Origin: Marifrigoribacter sp965178585
GTDB taxonomy: Bacteria; Bacteroidota; Bacteroidia; Flavobacteriales; Flavobacteriaceae
Assembly (NCBI GenBank): GCA_965178585.1
Contig: OZ238267.1
Coordinates: 2,232,001 to 2,296,000, forward strand
Direction: 5' to 3'
Length of the DNA: 64,000 nucleotides
Shown here: positions 34,569 through 43,231 of the stretch, piece by piece
Layout of the letters: the number at the start of each line of letters is the position of its first letter
Numbering within the stretch: position 1 is the first letter of the stretch
Made by a program: the position numbers and the translations under genes
The notes under the pieces: model-generated
The model's input: the letters and a program-made list of their open reading frames with translations, nothing else
Told to the model about the DNA's origin: nothing
Databases searched by the model: none

Positions 34569-34642
34569 AAAATTACCTTGAATTTTCTATTCGGTTTGTA
34601 TTTACTAAATTAGTTGTTCAAACATGCACCGTAATTATACAC
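34569..34642. repeat. Conserved intergenic element, copy C (3' half, degenerate)
   Basis: A weak hairpin AAAATT/AATTTT (34569-34586) sits where A and B have strong ones. TTCGGTTTGTATTTACTAAA (34590-34609) and the right end GCACCGTAATTATACAC (34626-34642) align with copies A and B. The left arm cannot be recognised. It precedes the DUF6090 gene by 36 bases. Confidence 0.55.
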
Positions 34643-34678
34643 AAAACCGTTGTGTTTCATAATGAACAATCATAACCA

Positions 34679-35425
34679 ATGATAAAATTCTTTAGAAAAA
34701 TTAGACATAAACTGCTTTCAGAAGGAAAAACAGGAAAGTATTTTAAATATGCAATCGGAGAAATAGTGCTTGTTGTTATTGGTATCTTGATTGCTTTAAG
34801 TATCAATAATTGGAATGAAAATCGAAAAACCAAACTTAGTCAAAAAGCACTAATAGCTTCTTTAATTGAAGATTTTGAATATACATCTAACGATATTAAT
34901 AATGATGAATTACCATATTTAAAATATCTCCAAAATGATATAAACAGATTTAAAGAACTCTCAAAAAGTAAATCACAATTGATTTCAGTAGATTCACTAA
35001 GGGTATTGGCAAGTTCCTATTTTAGGATTAATCATTTTAATCCGAACCTAACTACTTACAACGAGGCTGTTTCAAGTGGTAAGCTAGGGTTATTGAAAAA
35101 TAAAGAATTAATGAGTCAATTTACTAGGTTTATGCAATATTTAAAAGTGTATAATAAAGTAGAAGACCAATCAAGTAACTCTTATTATAATGGAGCTTTT
35201 TGGGAATTAAGAAAAACAATTGAGCCCGAATTATTATACGGCAAATCCAAAAGTCATATAAACTATGAAGATTACCAAGAAATGATTAGTACAAAATTGG
35301 TAATAGCCACTTTTAATAACCATGAATCTTTAAATAGGCAGATGTATAATAGTTTAGGGAAAATGAGCGAAATTATCGACATAATTCTAGAGTTACTGAA
35401 AAACCAGAAGAAAAGTAAAAGTTAA
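34679..35425 (+). CDS. DUF6090 family membrane protein
   Basis: A 248-residue protein. The N-terminus MIKFFRKIRHKLLSEGKTGK is followed by KYAIGEIVLVVIGILIALSI (one membrane helix, about 26-43) and NNWNENRK. This is the strongly conserved start of the DUF6090 proteins that are abundant in Flavobacteriia. The remaining 200 residues are helical and probably periplasmic. Function is unknown. Such genes typically occur as scattered single cassettes, as here behind element copy C. Confidence 0.85.
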   Translation: MIKFFRKIRHKLLSEGKTGKYFKYAIGEIVLVVIGILIALSINNWNENRKTKLSQKALIASLIEDFEYTSNDINNDELPYLKYLQNDINRFKELSKSKSQLISVDSLRVLASSYFRINHFNPNLTTYNEAVSSGKLGLLKNKELMSQFTRFMQYLKVYNKVEDQSSNSYYNGAFWELRKTIEPELLYGKSKSHINYEDYQEMISTKLVIATFNNHESLNRQMYNSLGKMSEIIDIILELLKNQKKSKS

Positions 35426-35437
35426 TTTAATTATTAA

Positions 35438-35506
35438 AGACAATGTAGAGGTATGGAAAAGTTGATTGATGAATTGGCAAGAAGTCATAAAATAGAAATT
35501 CAATGA
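35438..35506 (+). pseudogene. Fragment of a DUF2200 gene (last 22 codons)
   Basis: The frame reads RQCRGMEKLIDELARSHKIE, matching the end of the intact DUF2200 protein (KQCRQMEKLIDELARGRKME). An in-frame stop lies immediately upstream at 35435, and nothing of the earlier DUF2200 sequence remains. It overlaps the start of the VOC gene. The two copies (33343-33400 and here) form a direct repeat around the hydrolase and DUF6090 genes. Confidence 0.75.
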
Positions 35507-35916
35507 AACAAAAAGGGTCTGTTATAATTACAACCATGAGATACAAAGATGCTCCAGCTGCTATTGAGTGGCTATGTGATGCATTTGGATTTGAAAAACA
35601 TTTGGTTGTTTCTGGTGAAAATGAAACTATCGTTCATGCACAATTAAAATATGGCAATGCTATGATCATGCTAGGATCCGAAAAGGATAGTGAATATGAT
35701 CAGTTTCTAAAGACACCTATAGACCTTAATGGAATTAATACGCAATCCCCGTATATCATTGTTGAAAAAATCGATGACCATTATAGTAGAGCAATTGCAG
35801 TGGGAGCAAAAATAGTATTAGATATAAAAGATGAAGACTATGGTGGTCGAGGATACAGTTGTCTGGATCCTGAAGGGTACTTATGGAATTTTGGTTCATA
35901 CAACCCTTGGGCCTAA
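35503..35916 (+). CDS. VOC superfamily (glyoxalase-like) protein
   Basis: A 137-residue protein of the vicinal-oxygen-chelate fold. Two beta-alpha-beta-beta-beta modules are readable: RYKDAPAAIEWLCDAFGFEK near 12, and PYIIVEKIDDHYSRAIAVGAKIV near 83 followed by RGYSCLDPEGYLWNFGSYNPW. The family includes glyoxalases, dioxygenases and antibiotic-resistance binders. This PhnB/YdeM-like form is most often of unknown role. It follows the DUF2200 remnant with a 4-base overlap. Confidence 0.8.
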   Translation: MKQKGSVIITTMRYKDAPAAIEWLCDAFGFEKHLVVSGENETIVHAQLKYGNAMIMLGSEKDSEYDQFLKTPIDLNGINTQSPYIIVEKIDDHYSRAIAVGAKIVLDIKDEDYGGRGYSCLDPEGYLWNFGSYNPWA

Positions 35917-35964
35917 TAAATATAATCACCGATAATATTAAACTTTTGTAAATATTTTGAATTA

Positions 35965-36681
35965 ATGGATCAACAAAAAGTATATTCCTCAACCACATCT
36001 AATAAAAAAGGATTTCTGCTAGACTTAATTATTTATCTATCAGTTATGTTTTTAATTAGGGAAGTTTCTATCCCTAATGCAAGTTTCTTAGTTACTGGTA
36101 TTTTTTGGTCAATAACTGCGTTAATTGTAGCATCTTGGAGAATGAAAGTAAGAGGTGTTACTTGGAAAGATATAGGCCTTATAAAGCCTAAAAATTTAAA
36201 GAAGACTTTTTTAATTTCAGTAATGATACTTATAGCAACCGTTATTAGTATAATTTTTTTTAATTTTCTAATGGATCAAGTTCCATTTTTAGCAGAATTA
36301 TTATCAAGCACAGAAAGTTCCTCAGATACTAGTATCTCAAAATTTGGAGACCTAAAAGGGAATTGGTTACTATTCCTAAGTATAATGCCTTTGGTTTTAT
36401 TGGAATCCTCTTTAGAAGAATTATTAGATAGAGGGTTTTTAATTAATTGGTTTGAAAAATTGTTTTCTTCAACCTCATTTGCAACTGTAATAGCGGTAGT
36501 ACTACAAGCTGCAATATTTGGATTTAGACATTCTTACGATTTATCCGAACGATCGATAACTGTTGGAATAATAGGACTGATAATGGGTATAGCCTATATT
36601 GTTGGTGGTCGCAATTTATGGGCTTTAATTATTGCTCATTGTTTTTTAAATACCTTATCTATGGTTGAAAGAGTAGTTTGA
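35965..36681 (+). CDS. CPBP family intramembrane metalloprotease
   Basis: A 238-residue membrane protein with about seven hydrophobic segments. The CPBP (CAAX/bacteriocin-processing-like) motifs are intact: EELLDRGF near 152 (EExxxR), FGFRHSYD near 192 (FxxxH), and HCFLNTL near 227 (HxxxN). It may cleave a membrane substrate or be involved in bacteriocin self-immunity; neither can be shown here. It is the last gene of the island-like stretch and lies 3 bases before the SDR gene. Confidence 0.82.
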   Translation: MDQQKVYSSTTSNKKGFLLDLIIYLSVMFLIREVSIPNASFLVTGIFWSITALIVASWRMKVRGVTWKDIGLIKPKNLKKTFLISVMILIATVISIIFFNFLMDQVPFLAELLSSTESSSDTSISKFGDLKGNWLLFLSIMPLVLLESSLEELLDRGFLINWFEKLFSSTSFATVIAVVLQAAIFGFRHSYDLSERSITVGIIGLIMGIAYIVGGRNLWALIIAHCFLNTLSMVERVV

Positions 36682-36684
36682 TTT

Positions 36685-37458
36685 ATGAAAAAAACAATTA
36701 GCATATTAGGCTGTGGTTGGCTTGGTTTACCTTTAGCTATCAAGTTTATTAACCGAGGTTATTCTGTAAAAGGATCTACCACTTCAGAAACTAAAAAGGA
36801 ACATTTAGAATTAATGGGAATCCCGCCTTTTGTTTTCAATTTAAACAATCGTGATTTTGAGTTAGGTAATTTTCTCTCTTCTGAAGTTTTGATTATAGCA
36901 ATTCCTTCAAAAAATATTGATGATTTTAAATATTTAATATCTCATATTGAAGCTTCAAAAGTTAAAAAAGTAATCTTTATTAGCTCTACATCTGTTTATC
37001 CAAATTGCAATTCTATTGTTACAGAAGAAAGCCCTATAAAAAAAACTTCGCTTTCTGAAATAGAATTATTATTTAGCGCTAATTCCAGTTTTAAAACAAC
37101 TATTTTACGGTTTGGAGGACTTATAGGTTACGATCGAAAGCCAGGAAATTTCTTTAAAAAAGGAAAAATAATTGAAAACCCTGAAGGATATGTAAATCTT
37201 ATTCATCAAGATGACTGTATTCAAATTATAGAAGAGCTCATTGAAAAGGATATATGGAATGAGACTTTAAATGCTTGCACTGACACACATCCTAAAAGAA
37301 GAGAATTTTATATAAGAGAATTTAAAAAGGAAAGACGTAATCCACCTATTTTCAATGAGCAATCTTCAAATGAATACAAAATAGTAATCAGTAAAAAATT
37401 AAAGTCACTTTTGAATTATTGTTTTAAATATTCAGATTTAATGAAATATAATGAATAA
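36685..37458 (+). CDS. NAD(P)-binding SDR-like protein (YeeZ-like)
   Basis: A 257-residue Rossmann-fold protein. The cofactor motif is ILGCGWLGLPLA (GxGxxG, residues 7-18). STTSETKKEHL near 31 fits an NADP-binding loop. The strand VIFISSTSVYPN near 96 carries the SDR serine and tyrosine. It resembles the atypical SDRs of the YeeZ type, whose substrate is unknown. It follows the CPBP gene by 3 bases and is closed by a terminator shared with aconitase. Confidence 0.75.
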   Translation: MKKTISILGCGWLGLPLAIKFINRGYSVKGSTTSETKKEHLELMGIPPFVFNLNNRDFELGNFLSSEVLIIAIPSKNIDDFKYLISHIEASKVKKVIFISSTSVYPNCNSIVTEESPIKKTSLSEIELLFSANSSFKTTILRFGGLIGYDRKPGNFFKKGKIIENPEGYVNLIHQDDCIQIIEELIEKDIWNETLNACTDTHPKRREFYIREFKKERRNPPIFNEQSSNEYKIVISKKLKSLLNYCFKYSDLMKYNE

Positions 37459-37460
37459 AA

Positions 37461-37492
37461 AAAGCCTTCAAATTACTGAAGGCTTTCTTTTT
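37461..37492. terminator. Bidirectional terminator between the SDR gene and aconitase
   Basis: Arms AAAGCCTTCA (37461-37470) and TGAAGGCTTT (37477-37486) form a 10-bp stem with a 6-base loop. T-rich stretches follow on both strands. It serves two converging genes. Confidence 0.85.
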
Positions 37493-37511
37493 ACAATCTT
37501 ATAATAATTAA

Positions 37512-39779
37512 TTAAGCATTTTGCTTTTTAATTAAATTTAAGGCAGACCCTTCATCATACCATTCAATTTGAGATTCGTTATAGGTATGGTTTGCCATAA
37601 TTATGTCTTTACTTCCATCACTATGAACCACCTCTATAGTTAAAGGTTTTCCAGGAGCAAATTCATTTAAATCTGTAAAGTTAAATGTGTCGTCCTCTTG
37701 TATCAAATCATAATCACTTTCATTAGCAAATGTCAATCCTAACATACCTTGCTTTTTAAGATTAGTTTCGTGGATTCTAGCAAATGATTTTACCAATACT
37801 GCTGCAACTCCTAAATGACGAGGTTCCATTGCTGCATGTTCTCTTGAAGAACCTTCTCCATAGTTATGATCTCCAACCACTATAGTTAAAACTCCAGAAT
37901 CTTTGTAAGCTCTTTGTGTTTTAGGAACTGCATCATATTCACCATCCAACTGACTTTTTACAAAGTTAGTTTTCATATTATATGCATTAACTGCTCCAAT
38001 CAAACAATTGTTCGAAATATTATCTAGATGGCCTCTAAAACGTAACCATGGTCCAGCCATAGAAATATGATCTGTTGTACATTTTCCGTGAGCTTTAATT
38101 AATAATTTAGCTCCCTCTATTTTATTTCCTAAAGGAACAAAAGGAGTTAGTAATTGTAAACGTTCAGAATCATCATTTACTGTTATCTGTACATGACTTC
38201 CATCGGCTTCAGGTGCTAGATATCCATTATCTTTTACCTCAAAACCTTTAGGAGGTAACTCCCATCCTGTTGGTTCGTCAAACATTACTTCTTCCCCATT
38301 CTCATTTTTCAGAGAATCTTTTAAAGGATTAAAATCCAATCGTCCTGCAATAGCAATCGCAGCCGTTATTTCTGGTGAAGCAACAAATGCATGGGTGTTA
38401 GGATTACCATCTGCACGTTTTGCAAAGTTTCTATTAAAAGAATGAACTATACTATTTTTAGGTGCATTTTTAGGATCACTATATCTAGCCCATTGTCCAA
38501 TACATGGTCCACAAGCATTGGTAAATATTTTTGCATTTAAATTTTCAAAAACTTCTAGAATACCATCACGTTCAGCTGTAAAACGCACTTGTTCAGAACC
38601 TGGGTTAATACCTAATTCTGCTTTCATTTTTATTCCTTTATCTAATGCTTGTTGTGCAATTGAAGAGGCTCTAGATAAATCTTCGTAAGAAGAATTGGTA
38701 CAAGAACCAATTAATCCCCATTCTACCTCTAATGGCCATCCATTTTCGGTAGCTCTTTCAGTCATATCTTTACCTACTTCAGTAGATAAATCTGGAGTAA
38801 AGGGCCCATTTAATAAAGGTCCTAATTTTGATAAATCTATTTCAATAACTTGATCAAAATATTGTTCTGGATTTGCATATACTTCTGCATCTCCTGTAAG
38901 ATATTCTTTTACTTCATTTGCAGCATCTGCTACATCTTCTCTGTCTGTAGAACGTAAATAACGTTCCATAGATTCATCATAACCAAAAGTAGAAGTTGTA
39001 GCTCCTATTTCAGCTCCCATATTACAAATAGTTCCTTTTCCAGTACAAGAAAGTGAAATAGCACCATCACCAAAATACTCAACGATTGCTCCTGTTCCAC
39101 CTTTAGCACTTACAATTCCTGCTACTTTTAATATCACATCTTTAGGTGCTGTCCAACCTGAAACTTTCCCAGTTAACTTAACACCAATTAATTTTGGAAA
39201 TTTAAGTTCCCAAGGCATACCAGCCATTACATCTACTGCATCTGCTCCACCAACACCAATAGCTACCATACCTAACCCACCAGCATTTACGGTATGTGAA
39301 TCGGTACCTATCATCATTCCGCCAGGGAATGCATAATTTTCTAATACTACTTGATGAATTATTCCAGCTCCTGGTTTCCAAAAACCAATTCCGTATTTGT
39401 TAGATACTGATTCTAAGAAGTTAAAAACCTCACTACTTACGCTATTTGCATGTTTTAAATCGGTAGCAGCTCCTTCTTTGGCTTGTATTAAGTGATCACA
39501 GTGTACCGTTGTTGGTACAGCAACTTTACTTTTACCTGCTTGCATAAATTGCAATAATGCCATTTGTGCTGTAGCATCTTGACAAGCAATACGATCTGGA
39601 GCAAAATCCACATAATCTTTACCTCTAGTAAATGCTTTAGAAGCATTACCATCCCAAAGGTGAGAGTATAATATTTTTTCTGAAAGAGTTAAAGGTTTTC
39701 CTGTTATCTCCCGTGCTTTGTCTACTCTTTCAACCATTTGAGAGTAAACTTTTTTAATCATATCAATATCGAATGCCAT
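37512..39779 (-). CDS. acn: Aconitate hydratase (mitochondrial-type aconitase)
   Basis: TCA-cycle enzyme that isomerises citrate and isocitrate through a 4Fe-4S cluster. It has 755 residues, the length of mitochondrial-type aconitases used by Bacteroidota instead of the longer AcnA. Cluster cysteines are readable in LIGSCTNSSYEDL (near 358) and NACGPCIGQW (near 421). The substrate-binding GTDSHTVNAGGLG near 158 and the swivel domain GDHNYGEGSSREHAA (near 645) are also clear. It is monocistronic, with its own promoter (39837-39867) and terminator. Confidence 0.97.
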   Translation of the reverse strand: MAFDIDMIKKVYSQMVERVDKAREITGKPLTLSEKILYSHLWDGNASKAFTRGKDYVDFAPDRIACQDATAQMALLQFMQAGKSKVAVPTTVHCDHLIQAKEGAATDLKHANSVSSEVFNFLESVSNKYGIGFWKPGAGIIHQVVLENYAFPGGMMIGTDSHTVNAGGLGMVAIGVGGADAVDVMAGMPWELKFPKLIGVKLTGKVSGWTAPKDVILKVAGIVSAKGGTGAIVEYFGDGAISLSCTGKGTICNMGAEIGATTSTFGYDESMERYLRSTDREDVADAANEVKEYLTGDAEVYANPEQYFDQVIEIDLSKLGPLLNGPFTPDLSTEVGKDMTERATENGWPLEVEWGLIGSCTNSSYEDLSRASSIAQQALDKGIKMKAELGINPGSEQVRFTAERDGILEVFENLNAKIFTNACGPCIGQWARYSDPKNAPKNSIVHSFNRNFAKRADGNPNTHAFVASPEITAAIAIAGRLDFNPLKDSLKNENGEEVMFDEPTGWELPPKGFEVKDNGYLAPEADGSHVQITVNDDSERLQLLTPFVPLGNKIEGAKLLIKAHGKCTTDHISMAGPWLRFRGHLDNISNNCLIGAVNAYNMKTNFVKSQLDGEYDAVPKTQRAYKDSGVLTIVVGDHNYGEGSSREHAAMEPRHLGVAAVLVKSFARIHETNLKKQGMLGLTFANESDYDLIQEDDTFNFTDLNEFAPGKPLTIEVVHSDGSKDIIMANHTYNESQIEWYDEGSALNLIKKQNA

Positions 39780-39836
39780 ACTTTAAGTTTTATAATTTGA
39801 AGAACAAAGTTCAATTTTGTTTAAAATAAACTTTTG

Positions 39837-39867
39837 CAAAATTACAAAATCTAGAGAATATTAGCAA
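39837..39867 (-). promoter_or_regulatory. Aconitase promoter
   Basis: On the minus strand, TTG (39867-39865) and TAATTTTG (39844-39837) are separated by 20 bases, fitting the Bacteroidota -33/-7 pattern, 57 bases before the start codon. Confidence 0.55.
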
Positions 39868-39989
39868 ATATTGAATGATATTGCGTAATTGATAAATTAT
39901 TATTATCAATTCTTACAATTTACTGAATATATTTTACAGAAATACCATTTTTTATTGCAATTATTTACGAATTACACAAATAAACCGTA

Positions 39990-40943
39990 TTAGAATAGGC
40001 TTCTAATAATATCTTCAATACTTAAGCCTTCAGCTTCAGCTTTATAGTTTTTAATTAACCTATGACGAAGAATACCTATAGCAACTTTTTGAACATCTTC
40101 AATGTCTGGTGAAAACTTACCATGCAATACCGCATAGGTCTTTGCGCTTAAAATTAAATTTTGAGAAGCTCTAGGTCCTGCGCCCCAATCAATATATTTT
40201 TTAACCATTTCTGGTGCTGCAGAGCTTTTAGGTCGTGTTTTACCAACAAGTGTAACTGCATATTCGATAACGTTATCTGCAACAGGTATTTTTTGAATTA
40301 ATGCTTGATACTTAATAATCTCTTCAGCAGAGAATAATGAGTTAATTGTTGGATTTGCGCCAACTGTGGTGCTTTTAACAATATCTACTTCCTCAGAAAA
40401 TGAAGGATAATCCAAATTAATAGCAAACATAAAACGGTCCAATTGTGCTTCTGGTAATGGATAAGTTCCTTCTTGTTCTATTGGGTTTTGAGTTGCTAAT
40501 ACAAAATATGGCTTATCCAAGTTATAGCTATGTCCAGCAATTGTAACAGATCTTTCTTGCATTGCCTCTAATAAAGCTGCCTGTGTTTTGGGAGGAGTTC
40601 TATTAATTTCATCTGCTAAAATGATATTAGAAAATATAGGCCCCTTAATAAATTTAAATTGTCTGTTTTCATCTAACAATTCCGAGCCTAAAATATCACT
40701 AGGCATTAAATCGGGAGTAAACTGAATACGTTTAAAGTTTAATCCTAAAGCACTTGCTACAGTATGAACTAATAATGTTTTTGCTAGTCCTGGAACACCA
40801 ATTAATAATGCATGACCTCCAGAAAAAATAGAAATTAAAACTTGTTCGACTATTTCATCTTGCCCAACTATTATTTTTTTAATTTCTTGTCGTAGCTCAT
40901 TATATTTAGAAACAAGCTCTTTTATTGCTGCAACGTCTGACAT
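39990..40943 (-). CDS. MoxR-family AAA+ ATPase
   Basis: A 317-residue AAA+ ATPase of the MoxR group, thought to act as a chaperone for assembly of protein complexes or metal insertion. Walker A is GVPGLAKTLL near 58, and Walker B is IILADEINRTPPKTQAALLE near 107. The sensor/arginine-finger region is YPLPEAQLDRFMF. The lid region carries GAGPRASQNL near 250. It is the last gene of a four-gene operon with three peptidyl-prolyl isomerases, one base after surA. VWA-domain partners are not in the window. Confidence 0.92.
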   Translation of the reverse strand: MSDVAAIKELVSKYNELRQEIKKIIVGQDEIVEQVLISIFSGGHALLIGVPGLAKTLLVHTVASALGLNFKRIQFTPDLMPSDILGSELLDENRQFKFIKGPIFSNIILADEINRTPPKTQAALLEAMQERSVTIAGHSYNLDKPYFVLATQNPIEQEGTYPLPEAQLDRFMFAINLDYPSFSEEVDIVKSTTVGANPTINSLFSAEEIIKYQALIQKIPVADNVIEYAVTLVGKTRPKSSAAPEMVKKYIDWGAGPRASQNLILSAKTYAVLHGKFSPDIEDVQKVAIGILRHRLIKNYKAEAEGLSIEDIIRSLF

Positions 40944-40944
40944 A

Positions 40945-42420
40945 TTAATTCTCTTTATTTACCCAATTGTTTGCAAAATTACAATCTTGATAATCTGAAC
41001 TTACTTTAATATATGTCTCCTTAATTTTTTCTTCTTGCCATTCTTCAATTGCTCTTAATTGTTTTTCTTTAAGTGCAAGTTCGTGTACCTTTTCGTAATC
41101 TTTCACATAATCAGCGACATGTTCTTCATGTCTTGCGGTAACAGTTAATATTTTAAATATACTTTTACCTGTACGATCTGTATCTGTATATATTTTGGTT
41201 ATTTCTCCTTTTTTAATGTTATAAACCTGAGCACTTAAAGTAGGATCCATTTTAGTTAATTCAAATCGAGTATCTAAAGTTTGAGGGTTTACTAACACAC
41301 CACCATTATTTCTAGTTTCTTTATCGTCTGAATATAATCTTGCCGCTTCATAAAATGGTATTTTTTCATCAAGTATACTTTGACGAATTGTATCAATTTT
41401 TTTACGAGCTTCATTTACAATAGATGAAGGTACTTCAGGAAAAATAATAATATGCCTTACATCTACTTGCTGACCTCTTACTTTATCAACTTTCAATAAA
41501 TGAAATCCAAATTCCGTTTCAAAAGGTTCACTAACTTCACCTTCTTGTAATGAAAAAGCCATATCTTTAAATTCCTTTGCCATTGGAGAATCTTTTCTAA
41601 CTCCTTCAATTAATCCACCTTTAGCTCGGGTACCATCTTTAGAATACAAAACTGCTTTTGTTGCAAAAGAAGATCCATTATCCACTATATCTGTTCTTAT
41701 AACTTTAAGACGATTGATAGCATCTTGTTTTGCTTTTTCAGTCACTTCTGGTTCGACTACCAATTGTGCAACCTCCAATTCTGCACCAAAAATAGGACGC
41801 TCATTAACTGGAATTGAAAAGAAAAAAGTTCTAACTTCTTCTGGAGTAATCGTAATATTTGAAACTATGTTTTCTTGCATTCTTTCAGTAAGTCTAATCT
41901 CCTTCCTTGCCTTTAACAAATCCGCTTTTAATTCAGCTACACTTGCTTTTCTATAATAACTTACTACTTTTTCTACACTTCCTACTTGTTCAACCATATA
42001 AGCCATAAGTTGTTCTACTTCAGGTTGAATTTCTGCATCGGAAATTATAATACTATCCTGAATTGCGTGATGAACATATAGTTTATCTTCCATTAGTTTT
42101 CCTATCATTTGACATCGGTCTATAGTACTAATATCTACACCGTTTTGTTCAAATTCAAGATAACTTTTATCAATATCAAATTCTAAAATAACAAAATCTC
42201 CAACAACTCCACTAACACCTTCAGCTTTAAACCTTTTAAAGGTATTTACGGTGTCTTTTTTTGTCACTTGTTGATTTTCAATTTCAGTATTTTTAGCTAC
42301 ACCCGTACTGTCAACAGTCACAACTTCCTGTGCTGCTATTTGGTTAACTAGGGTTAATAGCAACAATTGAAGAATGCTAATCTTTTGTATAAAGCTCAAA
42401 GTTTTTATTTTTAATTGCAT
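40945..42420 (-). CDS. surA: SurA-like periplasmic peptidyl-prolyl isomerase
   Basis: A 491-residue periplasmic chaperone for outer-membrane proteins. The signal peptide is residues 1-30 (ILQLLLLTLVNQIAAQ). A SurA-type N-terminal helical domain (residues 75-200) begins near VVGDFVILEFDIDKSYLEFE. Two parvulin domains follow: FGAELEVAQLVVEP to EFGFHLLKVDKV (about 208-310), and QVDVRHIIIFPEVPS to KSIFKILTVT (about 317-425). Its start overlaps the upstream isomerase gene by 44 bases; the signal peptide lies inside that overlap, so the overlap is real. Confidence 0.9.
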   Translation of the reverse strand: MQLKIKTLSFIQKISILQLLLLTLVNQIAAQEVVTVDSTGVAKNTEIENQQVTKKDTVNTFKRFKAEGVSGVVGDFVILEFDIDKSYLEFEQNGVDISTIDRCQMIGKLMEDKLYVHHAIQDSIIISDAEIQPEVEQLMAYMVEQVGSVEKVVSYYRKASVAELKADLLKARKEIRLTERMQENIVSNITITPEEVRTFFFSIPVNERPIFGAELEVAQLVVEPEVTEKAKQDAINRLKVIRTDIVDNGSSFATKAVLYSKDGTRAKGGLIEGVRKDSPMAKEFKDMAFSLQEGEVSEPFETEFGFHLLKVDKVRGQQVDVRHIIIFPEVPSSIVNEARKKIDTIRQSILDEKIPFYEAARLYSDDKETRNNGGVLVNPQTLDTRFELTKMDPTLSAQVYNIKKGEITKIYTDTDRTGKSIFKILTVTARHEEHVADYVKDYEKVHELALKEKQLRAIEEWQEEKIKETYIKVSSDYQDCNFANNWVNKEN

Positions 42421-43231
42421 CTATTGTAATGTCTTTTTCTATTTTTTTTAATAGCTCTTGCTTTCTTTTGTTTAATACAATCTGTTTAATTGTTGGTGTA
42501 ACATAAGAAAAAGGTGCCATATCATTGGTATTTAATATTGCTTCAATTTTCACCAAATATACTCCTAATGAATCTTGTAATTGTGCAAAATTAGTTTTTT
42601 TTAACACTTGGTCATTTTCTCCCTTTAATACAGGTAGTGCGCCAATTAACACGTCGTTTCTAATCCAAATCGAATCGTTTAAATTAAATGCTTTAAACTT
42701 GATACTTAAATCTGTTAATTCTTCTTTATCTATGGAATCAAATCGTTTAAATTTTTCAATTAAATCTGAAGTATTTATGAAGTTTTCATCAATATGAATG
42801 TACCTTACTTTTAACAAATCATCATTAAGTTTAAAGTTCTCTTTATTTAAAGTATAGAACTCTTCAAGTTCAAATGTTGAGATAACACTATCTAATTGCT
42901 TCGTAACTATCGCACTTTTATAGGATTCTGTATAAAGATCAGTTTTATATTGATCAACTAAATCATTAAAAAAGTCTTGTTTTTCTTGAGGTAAATTAAT
43001 AATAGCTTGATCTATTAATAATTGTTTAGTTGCCCATCTGTTTATAAAATTATTAATAATAAGAGTACTATCTTCTTTTGAAGTATTTTCAAAAATTAAA
43101 CCTTTTATATCCTTTTGGTATAAATAACTATCATTAACTCTTGCTAAAGGTATCCCCAAAGTATCTTGCTTAAAGTAATCACAAGATACTACTATAGTAA
43201 TACCAAAAAGAGCTAAAATTATTTTTCTCAT
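42377..43231 (-). CDS. Lipoprotein, peptidyl-prolyl isomerase-like
   Basis: A 284-residue predicted lipoprotein (lipobox TIVVSC, Cys17) with a SurA-like helical chaperone domain (about 30-150). A short parvulin-related or degenerate region follows, ending in MAPFSYVTPTIKQIVLNKRK. No complete parvulin domain is evident, so it may bind rather than isomerise clients. It is the middle gene of the three-foldase operon. Its stop lies within the surA signal-peptide coding region, and its start shares one base with the stop of the upstream isomerase gene. Confidence 0.75.
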   Translation of the reverse strand: MRKIILALFGITIVVSCDYFKQDTLGIPLARVNDSYLYQKDIKGLIFENTSKEDSTLIINNFINRWATKQLLIDQAIINLPQEKQDFFNDLVDQYKTDLYTESYKSAIVTKQLDSVISTFELEEFYTLNKENFKLNDDLLKVRYIHIDENFINTSDLIEKFKRFDSIDKEELTDLSIKFKAFNLNDSIWIRNDVLIGALPVLKGENDQVLKKTNFAQLQDSLGVYLVKIEAILNTNDMAPFSYVTPTIKQIVLNKRKQELLKKIEKDITIDAIKNKNFELYTKD

